In this document: piece after piece, positions 1 to 6,189 of the stretch
How the letters are laid out: every line of letters starts with the position of its first letter
How positions within the stretch are numbered: position 1 is the first letter of the stretch
NCBI GenBank assembly: GCA_021815935.1
Contig: JAKAZH010000062.1
Coordinates: 1 to 9,411 of the forward strand
Direction of reading: 5' to 3'
Length of the DNA stretch: 9,411 nucleotides
From: Actinomycetes bacterium
GTDB lineage: Bacteria > Actinomycetota > Acidimicrobiia > Acidimicrobiales > Palsa-688
Translations under genes and position numbers: made by a program
The notes under the pieces: generated by a model
Told to the model about the DNA's origin: nothing
The model's database searches: none
What the model saw: the letters and a program-made list of their open reading frames with translations, nothing else

Positions 1-1
1 G

Positions 2-766
2 TCAGGTCGGATCTCCGAGCTGATCGCCGACCAGATTCGTGGGCTCGTCCGCGAGGGCCACCTCCGCCCGGGTGACCGGCTTCCGTCGGAACGTGACCTC
101 TGTCAGCAGTTCGGGGTGAGCAGGGTCACCGTAAGAGATGCGCTGCGCCTGCTCGAAGGCGCAGGGATGATCGACACGAAAGTCGGGGCCCGCGGCGGAG
201 CGTTCGTCAAGATGCCGACAAGCGCGAAGATCGGCGAGGGCATCACCGACATGCTGTCGATGGCCGCTCTCCACGCCGACGAAGTCACCGAGGCGCGCAT
301 GATCCTCGAGTTGGGCCTCGTTCCTCTCATTTGCGAGCGGGCGACCGAGGACGACCTCGCGGATCTACGACGGATCTGCGAGCGCGCAGACGCCGCGCTC
401 GCAGCCGGGCATCACGACGTCGGGTGCTCAACGGAGTTCCACCTGCGTTTCGCCGTAGCCGCCCACAACCGTCCACTCAGCTTCCTCCTCGAATCGCTAC
501 AGGCGCCGCTGCGCCACTCGCTCGAAGAAGCGCAAGCAGTCGCCCCGCGCATGGGAAGGCCGGGCGTGGCTGAGCACCGTGCGCTCGTCGACGCGGTAGC
601 CGCTCACGACGTAGAAGCTGCGCGATCAATAATGACTCGCCATCTCGGAAGAACCGCACGGCGCGTCAGGTCCAAGGCGCCGGGTGGACCCGGTTCGCCG
701 GCGTCGGTCGGATCGCCGGGTTCGGCGTCGTCGACAACAGAAGCCGAAGCCGACGGCGCCGACTAG
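2..766 (+). CDS. FadR-type GntR transcriptional regulator with FCD domain (5' end missing)
   Basis: DNA-binding transcription factor of the GntR superfamily, FadR subfamily, whose members sense small carboxylates or related metabolites. The frame is open from position 2 with no start codon before a GTG at 116. That GTG lies inside the DNA-binding helix region (FGVSRVTVRDALRLLEGAG), so the true start is left of the window and 254 residues are visible. Seen: the GntR winged helix (about 20-200 nt; LRPGDRLPSERDL, then VTVRDALRLLEGAGMI), the wing (GARGGAFV), then a helical FCD domain from EARMILELGL to about nt 655. FCD metal/ligand positions are recognisable in TEFHLRFAVAAHNRP, AEHRALVDAVAAHD and MTRHL. 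The segment TEFH has Glu where many FCD proteins have Asp. The last 35 or so residues are a Gly/Pro/Ser/Ala-rich, probably disordered tail. Its target genes are not identifiable; a gene left of the window is possible. Confidence 0.9.
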   Translation, partial: SGRISELIADQIRGLVREGHLRPGDRLPSERDLCQQFGVSRVTVRDALRLLEGAGMIDTKVGARGGAFVKMPTSAKIGEGITDMLSMAALHADEVTEARMILELGLVPLICERATEDDLADLRRICERADAALAAGHHDVGCSTEFHLRFAVAAHNRPLSFLLESLQAPLRHSLEEAQAVAPRMGRPGVAEHRALVDAVAAHDVEAARSIMTRHLGRTARRVRSKAPGGPGSPASVGSPGSASSTTEAEADGAD

Positions 767-856
767 AGGCCACGGTTGCGTCGGCGGCGCCAAGTGGTGC
801 CAGATGGTGCCGCACGTCGTTGTTGCGTGATCTTCGCTTGACTCAAGTGCCCTACG
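767..856. promoter_or_regulatory. Intergenic region with tandem TGGTGCC repeat, possible operator
   Basis: This 90-base gap separates the GntR gene from the cyclic-di-GMP gene. It holds two direct TGGTGCC copies (795-801 and 805-811) exactly 10 bp apart, about one helical turn, within AAGTGGTGCC/AGATGGTGCC. Such spacing suits a protein binding the same face of DNA, but no known operator consensus is matched. A TTGACT at 838-843 resembles a -35 box, but no -10 box lies at the right distance. A TANNNT box (TACGGT) starts at 853. No hairpin-plus-T-run terminator was seen for the upstream gene. Confidence 0.3.
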
Positions 857-858
857 GT
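853..858 (+). promoter_or_regulatory. Possible -10 box TACGGT before the cyclic-di-GMP gene
   Basis: TACGGT fits the actinobacterial TANNNT -10 consensus. It ends 8 nt before an ATG at 867, the same spacing as the TAGGCT box in front of the minus-strand operon at 4884. It overlaps the GTG at 857. If it is used as a promoter, transcription would begin near 865-867, so the long GTG 857 start of the GGDEF-EAL gene would lie outside the message. Inference from position and consensus only. Confidence 0.3.
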
Positions 859-3763
859 GCACTCCGATGCGCCTCGTGTGGTTCCCGGCGTCTCCAAGGT
901 ACGTGCCGCAGTGACGGCAGGACTCAGTCGTCTGCGCTGTTGGGTCGCACACAACCCGGCGTCTAGAAGTTGGACCGCTCGCTTCGGGGTCGGCTCGCGC
1001 CTTTTGGTCATCGCCCTCGTGCCGATGGTCGCCCTCGTGTCGCTTTCACTTCCCCTGATCACGAGCGCACATTCCCAGATGAACGCGAGCGAATCGGCCA
1101 AGACAGACGTCAAGAATGCGGCCGTCCTGATAGAGCTCGACGCCGACCTGGCGACAGAGGAATCATACAGCCTGGCCGATCTCATTCTCACGAACACGTC
1201 TGCGACAACGGCTGGCCCGACGGGGGACGGACCAGCGGCGTTTAGCATCCCTGGTCAGCTTCTCAGCGCGCAAAGAGTGACCGACGACACGTTGCGCCTG
1301 CTCCCCCGCACCGAGGCACGGCAGGTTTCGTCACCGCTGTACTCGGAACGAGCCTCGCTGGCGTCGCGGCAGCTGACGGTGCAAACGCAGATAACGCTGT
1401 TTAGTGCCGCCAGCCGCGCGACTGAAACTACAGCGTCAACCCTACTCCTGCGCGCCAGGGATTTGATCCTCGACGTCCCGTCGAATCGCAGCGCCGTGCT
1501 CAGTATCCTCGCCTCCGACTACGCCCTCGGCGCCGTGCAGGGAGCAACCCGTCAACTCCGATCTCTCGGGACACTGTGGGAGACCCCGTCGAGCGCGAAG
1601 TCACCGGCTGCGACGCCGACGCCGGCGATTGCGTTAGCCCAGGCGGCAGCCATCCTCGCCGCTGCCGGCCGCTCCATAGCGAGCTCCGAAGTTCCGTCTG
1701 TGCGCGCTTCGTGGGTCAAGTTCGCGACGAGCCCCTCCTACGTGGCTTACACTGACCTGGTCGCAGCAGCAGAAGCCGGCAACAGCTTCCTCGCCGATCC
1801 GACACCCGCGGAGGCCTCGACGTATGAGGCGATACTCGAAAACGCACTTTCGTCAACCACACAGTACTGGACGCTTCTTGACGGCCTCTCGCAGAGCGCC
1901 AGCACCGCGTCGATAGGTGCAGTCGATCGGCTCTCCAGCGGCGCCGCCTCGTCCTTCTGGCTGTGGCTCGTTCTACTTGTGCTCGCCGTCGTTGTCGCCC
2001 TGTCGTTGGCGGTGCTGATCGCCCGGACGATTTCTCGTCCGCTGGAGCAGCTTGCCGGAGTCGCGCTGTCGGTGGTACGTGGAAGCCTTGACGTCGAGCA
2101 CCTAGCACCAGTCGGTCCCCGCGAGACAGTAGTTGTGGCCGACGCGTTCAACTCGTTGATGGCAAACCTTCGCCTGCTGGAGGCGAAGAGCGAAGCGTTG
2201 TCGCGCTGCGACCTCGACAATGAGCTTCTCGACGCTCCGCTCCCAGGACGCCTAGGAAGCGCACTGCAAGGATCGTTTCGCGCCCTGGCCGACTCAATCC
2301 GCCAGCGCAAGGAGCTCCAAGACCGGCTCTCCTTCGAAGCGACACATGATTCACTGACCGGCCTCATGAACCGCGCTGCGGTAGTCGACGCCCTCGAGCG
2401 GACGATCGCCAGGTCAAAAGCGCAAGGCGGGGCGGTCGCGGTTCTCTACATGGACTTGGACAACTTCAAACGCGCCAATGATTTTCACGGGCACCGCTGC
2501 GGGGACCATGTGTTGCGCCAAGTCGGCCGGCGCCTGCTGTCGGCGACTAGAGGCCATGACCTGGTGGCTCGCATCGGAGGTGACGAGTTCGTCGTGGTCG
2601 CCGAAGGGATAACCACCCTCAGAGAAGCCGAGTATGTCGCGCTCAGGCTCATCTCTGCCCTGTGCGAGCCGATCGAGTGGCAGTCGCTCACCCTCGACAT
2701 CGGCGCCTGCGTCGGCTTGGCGTTGAGCGGTAAGGAGGATGTCGGTGCTCTTGACCTGCTCGCCCACGCCGACCTCGCCCTCTACCAGGCCAAACAGCAG
2801 GGGGCTGGCTCGATTGGGGTTTTCGACGAGGAAGTGCAGGCGCGCCTTGCAGCCAGGGACGGCGTCGAAAGGGACCTGCGCGACGAACTGGCCGGGGACG
2901 CCTCCGGCCTCACGGTGTTCTACCAGCCGCTCGTCAACACAGACATGGAGCTATACGGACTCGAAGCTCTTCTGCGCTGGCAGCGGATCGATCACGGCCC
3001 TGTCTCCCCGGCGGAGTTCATTCCACTCGCCGAGGCCAGTGACCTAATCATCGACATCGACAACTGGGTCCTCGAAAATGTGGCACGTCAGGTGCAGGCC
3101 TGGCGCGACGACCCAATCCTTGGAGGTCTGAGCGTCGCAGTCAACGTCTCAGGACGTCACCTGCGCGGGCACCGACTCGTCGACGACCTCACGGCGGTAA
3201 TGGCCGACACCGGAGTGAGCGCAACGAGCATCACTTTGGAGATAACCGAGACAGTCATACTTGCCGACCTGGAGGAGGTGGCAGCACAACTGCGAGAAGT
3301 GCACGACCTCGGCTTCCGGATCGCCGTCGACGACTTCGGGACCGGATACACGTCACTTGCACATCTGCACCACCTGCCTATCGACACCATCAAAATCGAC
3401 CGCACCTTCATTTCCGACGTGACCACCAGCGAGGACGCCTCGCTCGTCAAGCTGATAACCGACCTTGCCAAAAGTCTCGGCATGACGACGGTCTCGGAAG
3501 GGGTCGAGACAGTCGAACAGTTGAATGCTCTGCGCGAGATCGGCACCGACGTGGTGCAGGGGTTCCTGGTAGCACGGCCGATGCCTCCGGCACTGCTCAG
3601 CTTCTGGTGCGAGGGACGGCTGGTCGCCTCCGCGAGGCCTCGGCGTGCGATCCCACCACCGCAAAGCGCGTTTGCGTCAATCCAGGCGGGCGCGGACAGT
3701 GCCGAGCCCGCTGATACTCGCCGCGAACTCGGAGCCGCGAGCGCCGGCGACCATCGGCCCTAG
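857..3763 (+). CDS. Membrane-bound cyclic-di-GMP cyclase/phosphodiesterase (sensor-HAMP-GGDEF-EAL)
   Basis: Predicted inner-membrane enzyme that makes and/or degrades the second messenger cyclic-di-GMP in response to an external signal. From GTG 857 (968 residues): basic N-tail; TM helix about 49-69; an extracytoplasmic Ala/Ser/Thr-rich, mostly helical sensor of about 295 residues, loosely like nitrate/nitrite-sensing (NIT) helical domains but not firmly assignable; TM helix about 367-390; HAMP (ISRPLEQLA onward) and a second HAMP-like linker to about 490; GGDEF domain (HDSLTGL at 497, GGDEF at 574-578, inhibitory RxxD as RGHD at 565-568); EAL domain (EALLRW at 703, VNVS with N763, ITE to E798, DD at 825-826, K846, E881, Q901). 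All these phosphodiesterase residues are present, so both activities look possible. Residues 941-968 are a non-domain tail read from DNA that also encodes the end of the minus-strand hydratase. Start uncertain: GTG at 878 or 911 would also keep the first TM helix. Confidence 0.93.
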   Translation: MHSDAPRVVPGVSKVRAAVTAGLSRLRCWVAHNPASRSWTARFGVGSRLLVIALVPMVALVSLSLPLITSAHSQMNASESAKTDVKNAAVLIELDADLATEESYSLADLILTNTSATTAGPTGDGPAAFSIPGQLLSAQRVTDDTLRLLPRTEARQVSSPLYSERASLASRQLTVQTQITLFSAASRATETTASTLLLRARDLILDVPSNRSAVLSILASDYALGAVQGATRQLRSLGTLWETPSSAKSPAATPTPAIALAQAAAILAAAGRSIASSEVPSVRASWVKFATSPSYVAYTDLVAAAEAGNSFLADPTPAEASTYEAILENALSSTTQYWTLLDGLSQSASTASIGAVDRLSSGAASSFWLWLVLLVLAVVVALSLAVLIARTISRPLEQLAGVALSVVRGSLDVEHLAPVGPRETVVVADAFNSLMANLRLLEAKSEALSRCDLDNELLDAPLPGRLGSALQGSFRALADSIRQRKELQDRLSFEATHDSLTGLMNRAAVVDALERTIARSKAQGGAVAVLYMDLDNFKRANDFHGHRCGDHVLRQVGRRLLSATRGHDLVARIGGDEFVVVAEGITTLREAEYVALRLISALCEPIEWQSLTLDIGACVGLALSGKEDVGALDLLAHADLALYQAKQQGAGSIGVFDEEVQARLAARDGVERDLRDELAGDASGLTVFYQPLVNTDMELYGLEALLRWQRIDHGPVSPAEFIPLAEASDLIIDIDNWVLENVARQVQAWRDDPILGGLSVAVNVSGRHLRGHRLVDDLTAVMADTGVSATSITLEITETVILADLEEVAAQLREVHDLGFRIAVDDFGTGYTSLAHLHHLPIDTIKIDRTFISDVTTSEDASLVKLITDLAKSLGMTTVSEGVETVEQLNALREIGTDVVQGFLVARPMPPALLSFWCEGRLVASARPRRAIPPPQSAFASIQAGADSAEPADTRRELGAASAGDHRP
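867..914 (+). CDS. Possible 15-residue leader peptide coupled to an alternative GGDEF-EAL start
   Basis: A short ORF (MRLVWFPASPRYVPQ) starts with ATG 8 nt after the TACGGT box and ends with TGA at 912-914. That stop overlaps an in-frame GTG (911-913) of the GGDEF-EAL frame as GTGA, the same junction used between two genes at 6186-6189. It might therefore be a leaderless leader ORF that delivers ribosomes to the GTG 911 start. No conserved peptide is recognised, and a 16-codon ORF can occur by chance, so this is only a candidate. Confidence 0.2.
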   Translation: MRLVWFPASPRYVPQ

Positions 3764-4489
3764 CGCCCCCGTCATTATCACGTCTCCTGCTCGCAGCGGT
3801 ATGCCTCTCTCGCAAAGCGCGTCCGCCAGCCACCTGGCTGCGCTCAACGGGTGGCCGAGACAGTCGGAGCCAGCACCGCTAGAGACGACCGAACCGCCGA
3901 GAGTCATTGACATCTTCGCCTCTCGCAAGTCGACGTCGCCGAGCGCCACCGGACGAGTCCCGAGAACGTAGAGGCCTCCGCTTGCGTTGTCGGCGACAGT
4001 GTCGAGAAGGGTGATGTCCCAGCCTTCGATTCGGCTGTCCGCCACCTCCAGCGCCGGCAGCACGAACGCCACCGCCCGGAGCACCTCGGCAAACCCGTGC
4101 GGAGCCGAGTCGAGGTCCCGCTCCAACACAACGGCGACCTCAGCCTCGACTCTCGGCTGGAGCAGACGCGAGAAGGGAAGCTCAGCACCATCGGGATATT
4201 CCATGTCCACGAAGAGGGTCCCGAAGTCCGGCTGGCTGACGCCCAGCTGGCTTTGCACCGCCTTGGACGTGAGGCCGATCTTGCGACCCGACACCCTCCG
4301 GCCGCCGGCAAGCTCGATCGCCGTGTTTCGCTCCTGGATCTCGTATCCGGCCTCGACGCCGGCAGTCGAGTCGAACATGGCGCGCACCGGCGGGCATGCC
4401 ACTGAGTCGGCTGCCGCCCGTCGAAGCGACTGTGCCGCTCGGTCGACAGCGCCATCTCGACCCTCGGTCGACGCAGGCTCGGCAGTCAA
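3677..4489 (-). CDS. 2-oxopent-4-enoate (2-hydroxypenta-2,4-dienoate) hydratase, MhpD/FAH superfamily
   Basis: Predicted cytoplasmic, divalent-metal-dependent enzyme that adds water to 2-oxopent-4-enoate, giving 4-hydroxy-2-oxopentanoate, as in the lower meta-cleavage pathway. The 270 residues match the usual family length of about 260-270. Seen: GRKIGLTSKAVQSQLGV (K70), PDFGTLFVDM, QPRVEAEVAVVLERDL with the E-x-E pair (E115, E117), LPALEVADSRI (E148), LLDTVADNASGGLYVLG (D163, D167) and C-terminal TGALGPM. Paralogues of the same size are 4-oxalocrotonate decarboxylases, which motif reading cannot exclude. The start is TTG, preceded by GAGGGG with an 8-nt gap. The upstream gene's TGA ends 2 nt before this TTG, so translation is probably coupled. 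No aldolase (MhpE) or acylating dehydrogenase (MhpF) lies nearby, so the usual downstream steps are missing here. The last 87 bp overlap the convergent GGDEF-EAL gene. Confidence 0.88.
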   Translation of the reverse strand: MTAEPASTEGRDGAVDRAAQSLRRAAADSVACPPVRAMFDSTAGVEAGYEIQERNTAIELAGGRRVSGRKIGLTSKAVQSQLGVSQPDFGTLFVDMEYPDGAELPFSRLLQPRVEAEVAVVLERDLDSAPHGFAEVLRAVAFVLPALEVADSRIEGWDITLLDTVADNASGGLYVLGTRPVALGDVDLREAKMSMTLGGSVVSSGAGSDCLGHPLSAARWLADALCERGIPLRAGDVIMTGALGPMVAGARGSEFAASISGLGTVRARLD

Positions 4490-4491
4490 CT

Positions 4492-4884
4492 TCAGCGCCC
4501 CTCGAAGTTCGCTGCTCGTCGCTGCGCGAACGCCGTGATGCCTTCACGCAAGTCGGAGGTGGAAAAAAGATGCATCGTCTGCAGCAACACGTGATGCGTG
4601 TGACTCTCGAAGTCCTCGGAGAGGCCGTGGCGGAAAAGTCGCTTCATCGCCTGCACGGCCAGCGGGGCGTTGCCTGCTATCTCGGAGGCTTTGCCCGCCC
4701 CGGTGAGAACCCCGGCCCGCACGGCGCTGTCGGACTCGGCGGCTTCGAGAGCCTCGGTCAGCTCCGAGAGCATCCGGGCCGAGATCGCGTTGCGCCGGTG
4801 AGGGCGATTCAACCTGACCGTCGCCACGTGGCCCTCGACTCGGTAGAGAACTTCAGGCTCTGTTCCTGGCGTTGCGTCGCTCAT
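4492..4884 (-). pseudogene. Enoyl-CoA hydratase/isomerase family gene with an in-frame internal deletion
   Basis: The 130 residues join the two ends of a crotonase-family protein. Residues 11-64 ([49 protein letters not shown]) match the family N-terminus up to the first oxyanion-hole region. Residues 66-130 ([17 protein letters not shown] to [17 protein letters not shown]) match its C-terminal helices. The roughly 125-130 residues normally between them are missing: the AFCAGADL-type segment, the second oxyanion-hole glycines and the catalytic acids. Family members are usually about 255-270 residues. The junction is near nt 4684-4695. The frame stays open and the operon arrangement is intact, so the product is either a dead remnant, a small protein with a new role, or an assembly error. 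I chose the ATG at 4884 over an upstream in-frame GTG at 4956 because it starts the family-like sequence, avoids overlap with the divergent gene and has a TAGGCT box 8 nt before it. Confidence 0.8.
4498..4503 (-). promoter_or_regulatory. Ribosome binding site that fixes the TTG start of the hydratase
   Basis: On the minus strand GAGGGG lies 8 nt before TTG at 4489, inside the last codons of the upstream enoyl-CoA hydratase remnant (Phe-Glu-Gly-Arg-stop). It is one of the few Shine-Dalgarno-like sites in the window. It supports the rare TTG start and translational coupling of the two minus-strand genes. Confidence 0.55.
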
Positions 4885-4941
4885 CGACTTCGAGCCTACC
4901 CGGACAGGAGCAGAACCGACTGCTTTGGCTAGGCTCGCGAC
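4885..4941. promoter_or_regulatory. Divergent promoter region with inverted repeat CGAGCCTA / TAGGCTCG
   Basis: Only 57 bp separate the divergent start codons at 4884 (minus) and 4942 (plus). A perfect 8-bp inverted repeat flanks the centre: CGAGCCTA at 4891-4898 and TAGGCTCG at 4930-4937. Read outward, each arm gives TAGGCT, a TANNNT -10 box, 8 nt before the minus-strand ATG and 6 nt before the plus-strand GTG. This spacing is typical of leaderless actinobacterial transcripts, and neither gene has a Shine-Dalgarno site. The arms could be two back-to-back -10 elements, an operator for a dimeric regulator, or both. No convincing -35 boxes are visible. Confidence 0.55.
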
Positions 4942-6189
4942 GTGACGACATCCCACATGCCAAGCGGAGACTCCCCGGCGCCAGGCAATCTCGCCGAGCG
5001 CGACCTGATCGCACAGGCGGAACTCCTGGCAGATGAGGCGGTCAGCCTTCGCAGACGTCTACACGCCAGGCCGGAGATCGGCCTCGAGCTGCCCGACACG
5101 CAGACCCTGGTCGTAGACACACTCGAAGGCTTGGGCCTCAAGACGCGTTCGGGGGAGACCTGCAGCTCGGTCGAGGCTGTGATTGACGGCGAGCAAGAAG
5201 GACGGACCGTCCTTCTTCGCGCCGACATGGACGCGCTGGAGATGCCTGAGGACACAGGCCTCGAATTTTCCTCGACGCTTCCCGGTCGGATGCACGCGTG
5301 CGGCCACGACGCGCACACAGCGATGCTACTCGGGGCCGCGAAGCTTCTCAGCATGCACCGCAAGGATCTCGCCGGACGGGTAGTACTGATGTTCCAGCCG
5401 GGAGAGGAAGGCCACGACGGGGCGAAGGCGATGATCGACGACGGCCTGCTTCGACGTTACGGAGCTTTCGACGACGCGTTCGCGATACACGTCTCGTCGG
5501 TGCTCCCATCCGGGATGCTCACATGCCGGCCAGGAACGATAATGGCGTCAGCGGACGAGTTCCGGATTGTCGTTACGGGCAAAGGCGGCCACGCTTCAAT
5601 GCCGCATGACGCTGTTGACCCGGTGACTGCGGCCTGCCACGTGGTGACAGCGGTCCAGTCGATGGTTACCCGCCGGATTCCAGCATTCGATCCCGCCGTC
5701 GTGACTGTCAGCACCATCCACGCCGGAACGGCTACCAACGTCATCCCCGAACAGGTCGCTCTCGGCGGGACGGTGCGCGCGGTTTCGGACCGAACCAGGG
5801 CCGTCGTGCTCGAATCTCTCCGCAATGTCGTCGCCCAGACGGCGGCCGCCCATGGATGTGAGGCGAGCTTCGAAATCGAAGGTCACAGCTATCCTGTCAC
5901 CGTCAATGACGCTAACTATGCCGGCCACACCCTCGACATCGCACGGGGTCTCGTCGGCAGCGAGCACGTCATGGAGATGCCCACCCCGGTCATGGGCGCA
6001 GAGGATTGGTCCCGTGTGCTGGCCGAGGTACGCGGATCGATGGCGTTTCTCGGCGCCTCGCCCCCAGGCGTGAGCAACGCCGCACCGAACCACTCCAACC
6101 GCTTCGTAATCGACGAGGCTGCACTGCCCGTTGGGGTGGCGATGTACACGGCTATGGCTCTGACGCCGCCATCGCGTCCGGCCGAGTGA
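4942..6189 (+). CDS. M20D-family metallo-amidohydrolase (hippurate/N-acyl-amino acid/IAA-conjugate hydrolase type)
   Basis: Predicted cytoplasmic binuclear-metal amidohydrolase that splits an amide bond, typically releasing an amino acid from an N-acyl or acyl-conjugate substrate. The 415 residues fit the family's usual 380-430. Seen in order: [18 protein letters not shown] (37-53), [19 protein letters not shown] (86-104), [17 protein letters not shown] (118-133; predicted metal ligands C120 and H122), [14 protein letters not shown] (E155 general base, E156 ligand), AIHV (H183), [15 protein letters not shown] (dimerisation/substrate His), [16 protein letters not shown] (351-357) and NHSNRF (H384). 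All expected catalytic and metal positions are present. GTG 4942 was chosen because TAGGCT ends 6 nt upstream; ATG 4957 is an alternative. It is first in an operon with two PLP enzymes, starting the next on GTGA. Substrate is unknown; carboxypeptidase or N-carbamoyl specificity cannot be excluded. Confidence 0.92.
   Translation: MTTSHMPSGDSPAPGNLAERDLIAQAELLADEAVSLRRRLHARPEIGLELPDTQTLVVDTLEGLGLKTRSGETCSSVEAVIDGEQEGRTVLLRADMDALEMPEDTGLEFSSTLPGRMHACGHDAHTAMLLGAAKLLSMHRKDLAGRVVLMFQPGEEGHDGAKAMIDDGLLRRYGAFDDAFAIHVSSVLPSGMLTCRPGTIMASADEFRIVVTGKGGHASMPHDAVDPVTAACHVVTAVQSMVTRRIPAFDPAVVTVSTIHAGTATNVIPEQVALGGTVRAVSDRTRAVVLESLRNVVAQTAAAHGCEASFEIEGHSYPVTVNDANYAGHTLDIARGLVGSEHVMEMPTPVMGAEDWSRVLAEVRGSMAFLGASPPGVSNAAPNHSNRFVIDEAALPVGVAMYTAMALTPPSRPAE
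5195..5217. repeat. Near-perfect palindrome inside the M20 gene
   Basis: Two perfect 11-bp arms, AAGAAGGACGG (5195-5205) and CCGTCCTTCTT (5207-5217), flank a single A. It lies in the codons for Gln-Glu-Gly-Arg-Thr-Val-Leu-Leu just before the conserved RADMDAL motif. As RNA it could fold into a 10-bp stem with a 3-nt loop. Its position inside a conserved coding segment makes chance plus codon constraint possible. A T-run does not follow, so it is not a terminator. Confidence 0.5.

Noticed and set aside
680..760. Gly/Pro/Ser-coding imperfect repeats at the end of the GntR gene
   Set aside because: Too short and irregular to call a repeat; ordinary low-complexity tail.
838..843. TTGACT as a -35 box for the GGDEF-EAL gene
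   Set aside because: The only TANNNT box downstream (853) is 9 bp away, far from the usual 16-18 bp spacing.
4396..4932. Long plus-strand open frame opposite the hydratase and crotonase remnant
   Set aside because: No recognisable protein motif; it is antisense to genes with clear family motifs, as expected from G/C-rich third positions.
4885..4956. N-terminal extension of the crotonase-like remnant to 4956
   Set aside because: It would overlap the start of the divergent M20 gene and cover the promoter dyad, and it adds no family-like sequence.
6006..6185. Extension of the 508-residue PLP enzyme back to a GTG at 6006, inside the M20 gene
   Set aside because: The added residues are Arg-rich shadow sequence of the M20 C-terminus with no family resemblance; GTG 6186 gives a neat GTGA overlap.
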